A stretch of DNA of 64,000 nt from Diphasiastrum complanatum (Eukaryota; Streptophyta; Lycopodiopsida; Lycopodiales; Lycopodiaceae), in NCBI GenBank assembly GCA_029204225.1, contig CM055100.1:11817352-11881351 (forward strand). Reading direction: 5' to 3'. Position 1 is the stretch's first letter. Each line of letters begins with the position of its first letter. The notes beneath the pieces are model-generated. The model was given only the letters and a program-made list of their open reading frames with translations. It was not told the origin of the DNA and did not search any database. The translations under genes were made by a program, and so were the position numbers. Positions 63,710 to 64,000 of this stretch are shown in pieces.

Positions 63710-64000
63710 TGTTGGGGGCCATTAAAGTACTATTGGCTAAGCTTACCAAGTGGGCCCTGCCACAATACAATGTACAATGTTCAACCAGGAGGAGAAGATA
63801 TTGCCCGTTTGCGAAATTGAACATCCTTGCATCTCTCTCTCTCTCTTCTCTCTCTTTCTCTTGCTTTGCTTTTGTGTGTGATTTCTAATTAGTTGCTTTT
63901 GCTATGTTCTTGTGTCTTTGGAGAGGAGAGAGAGGGGAGGGTGTAAGAGACCTCCCTTGCCTTATTGTGGTTGCTTGTGTGGTAAGTAGGGTGGTTAATA
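63710..64000 (+). mobile_element. Start of gypsy 3' LTR, runs off the window
   Basis: TGTTGGGGGCCATTAAAG begins about 160 bp after the integrase stop. A CTCTCT run lies at 63833-63862. The other end is outside the window. Confidence 0.55.

Overview
This 64 kb window is nuclear DNA from a land plant with a large, retrotransposon-filled genome. The evidence is spliceosomal GT-AG genes, Ty1/copia and Ty3/gypsy LTR elements nested in each other, tRNA-derived repeats and long AT/GA/CA microsatellites. The long TE-filled introns and a non-LTR element with a restriction-like endonuclease make a fern or other non-seed plant plausible, but the sequence does not prove the lineage.

Only two host genes are convincing. 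(1) A minus-strand gene has its first exon at 8975-9054 (transit-peptide-like) and its next exon at 211-687. It encodes a probable plastid membrane protein resembling the cyanobacterial DUF3172 family. Exon phases match across an 8.3 kb intron that holds a copia fragment and a gypsy fragment, and the gene runs off the left edge. (2) A complete plus-strand ATG8 (autophagy ubiquitin-like protein) gene has coding exons from 30684 to 35111. Its 5'UTR exon begins near 29750, and its 3.1 kb fourth intron holds copia and gypsy debris. Weaker host-derived pieces are a possible cupin/germin-like N-terminal fragment (38764-38919) and J-domain gene exons inside a giant palindrome.

Layout. 1-9300: gene 1 with its TE-filled intron. 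9300-12057: GC-rich repeats, a hairpin, a gypsy LTR with primer-binding site. 12058-18840: scrambled copia pieces in both orientations. 18843-26720: a plus-strand copia split by a nearly intact minus-strand copia at 20502-26299. 28701-29085: a tandem array of a tRNA-like SINE head. 29750-36000: ATG8. 39455-45905: two head-to-head copies of an unusual non-LTR retrotransposon (zinc finger, RT, CCHC, restriction-like endonuclease). 47933-49490: TACACA microsatellite and an 18 bp minisatellite. 49613-55426: an inverted repeat with 2.9 kb arms and a 42 bp spacer carrying J-domain gene exons. 55925-57059: copia gag and an LTR remnant. 58186-61905: a non-autonomous element with three LTR copies and no coding capacity. 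62061-64000: a third endonuclease fragment, then a gypsy integrase and LTR running off the right edge.

The most unusual objects are the giant palindrome carrying captured gene exons (a plausible source of hairpin RNA), the restriction-endonuclease-type non-LTR family, and the tandem Pol III-type tRNA-like array. All similarities were judged by eye; no database search or alignment was run.
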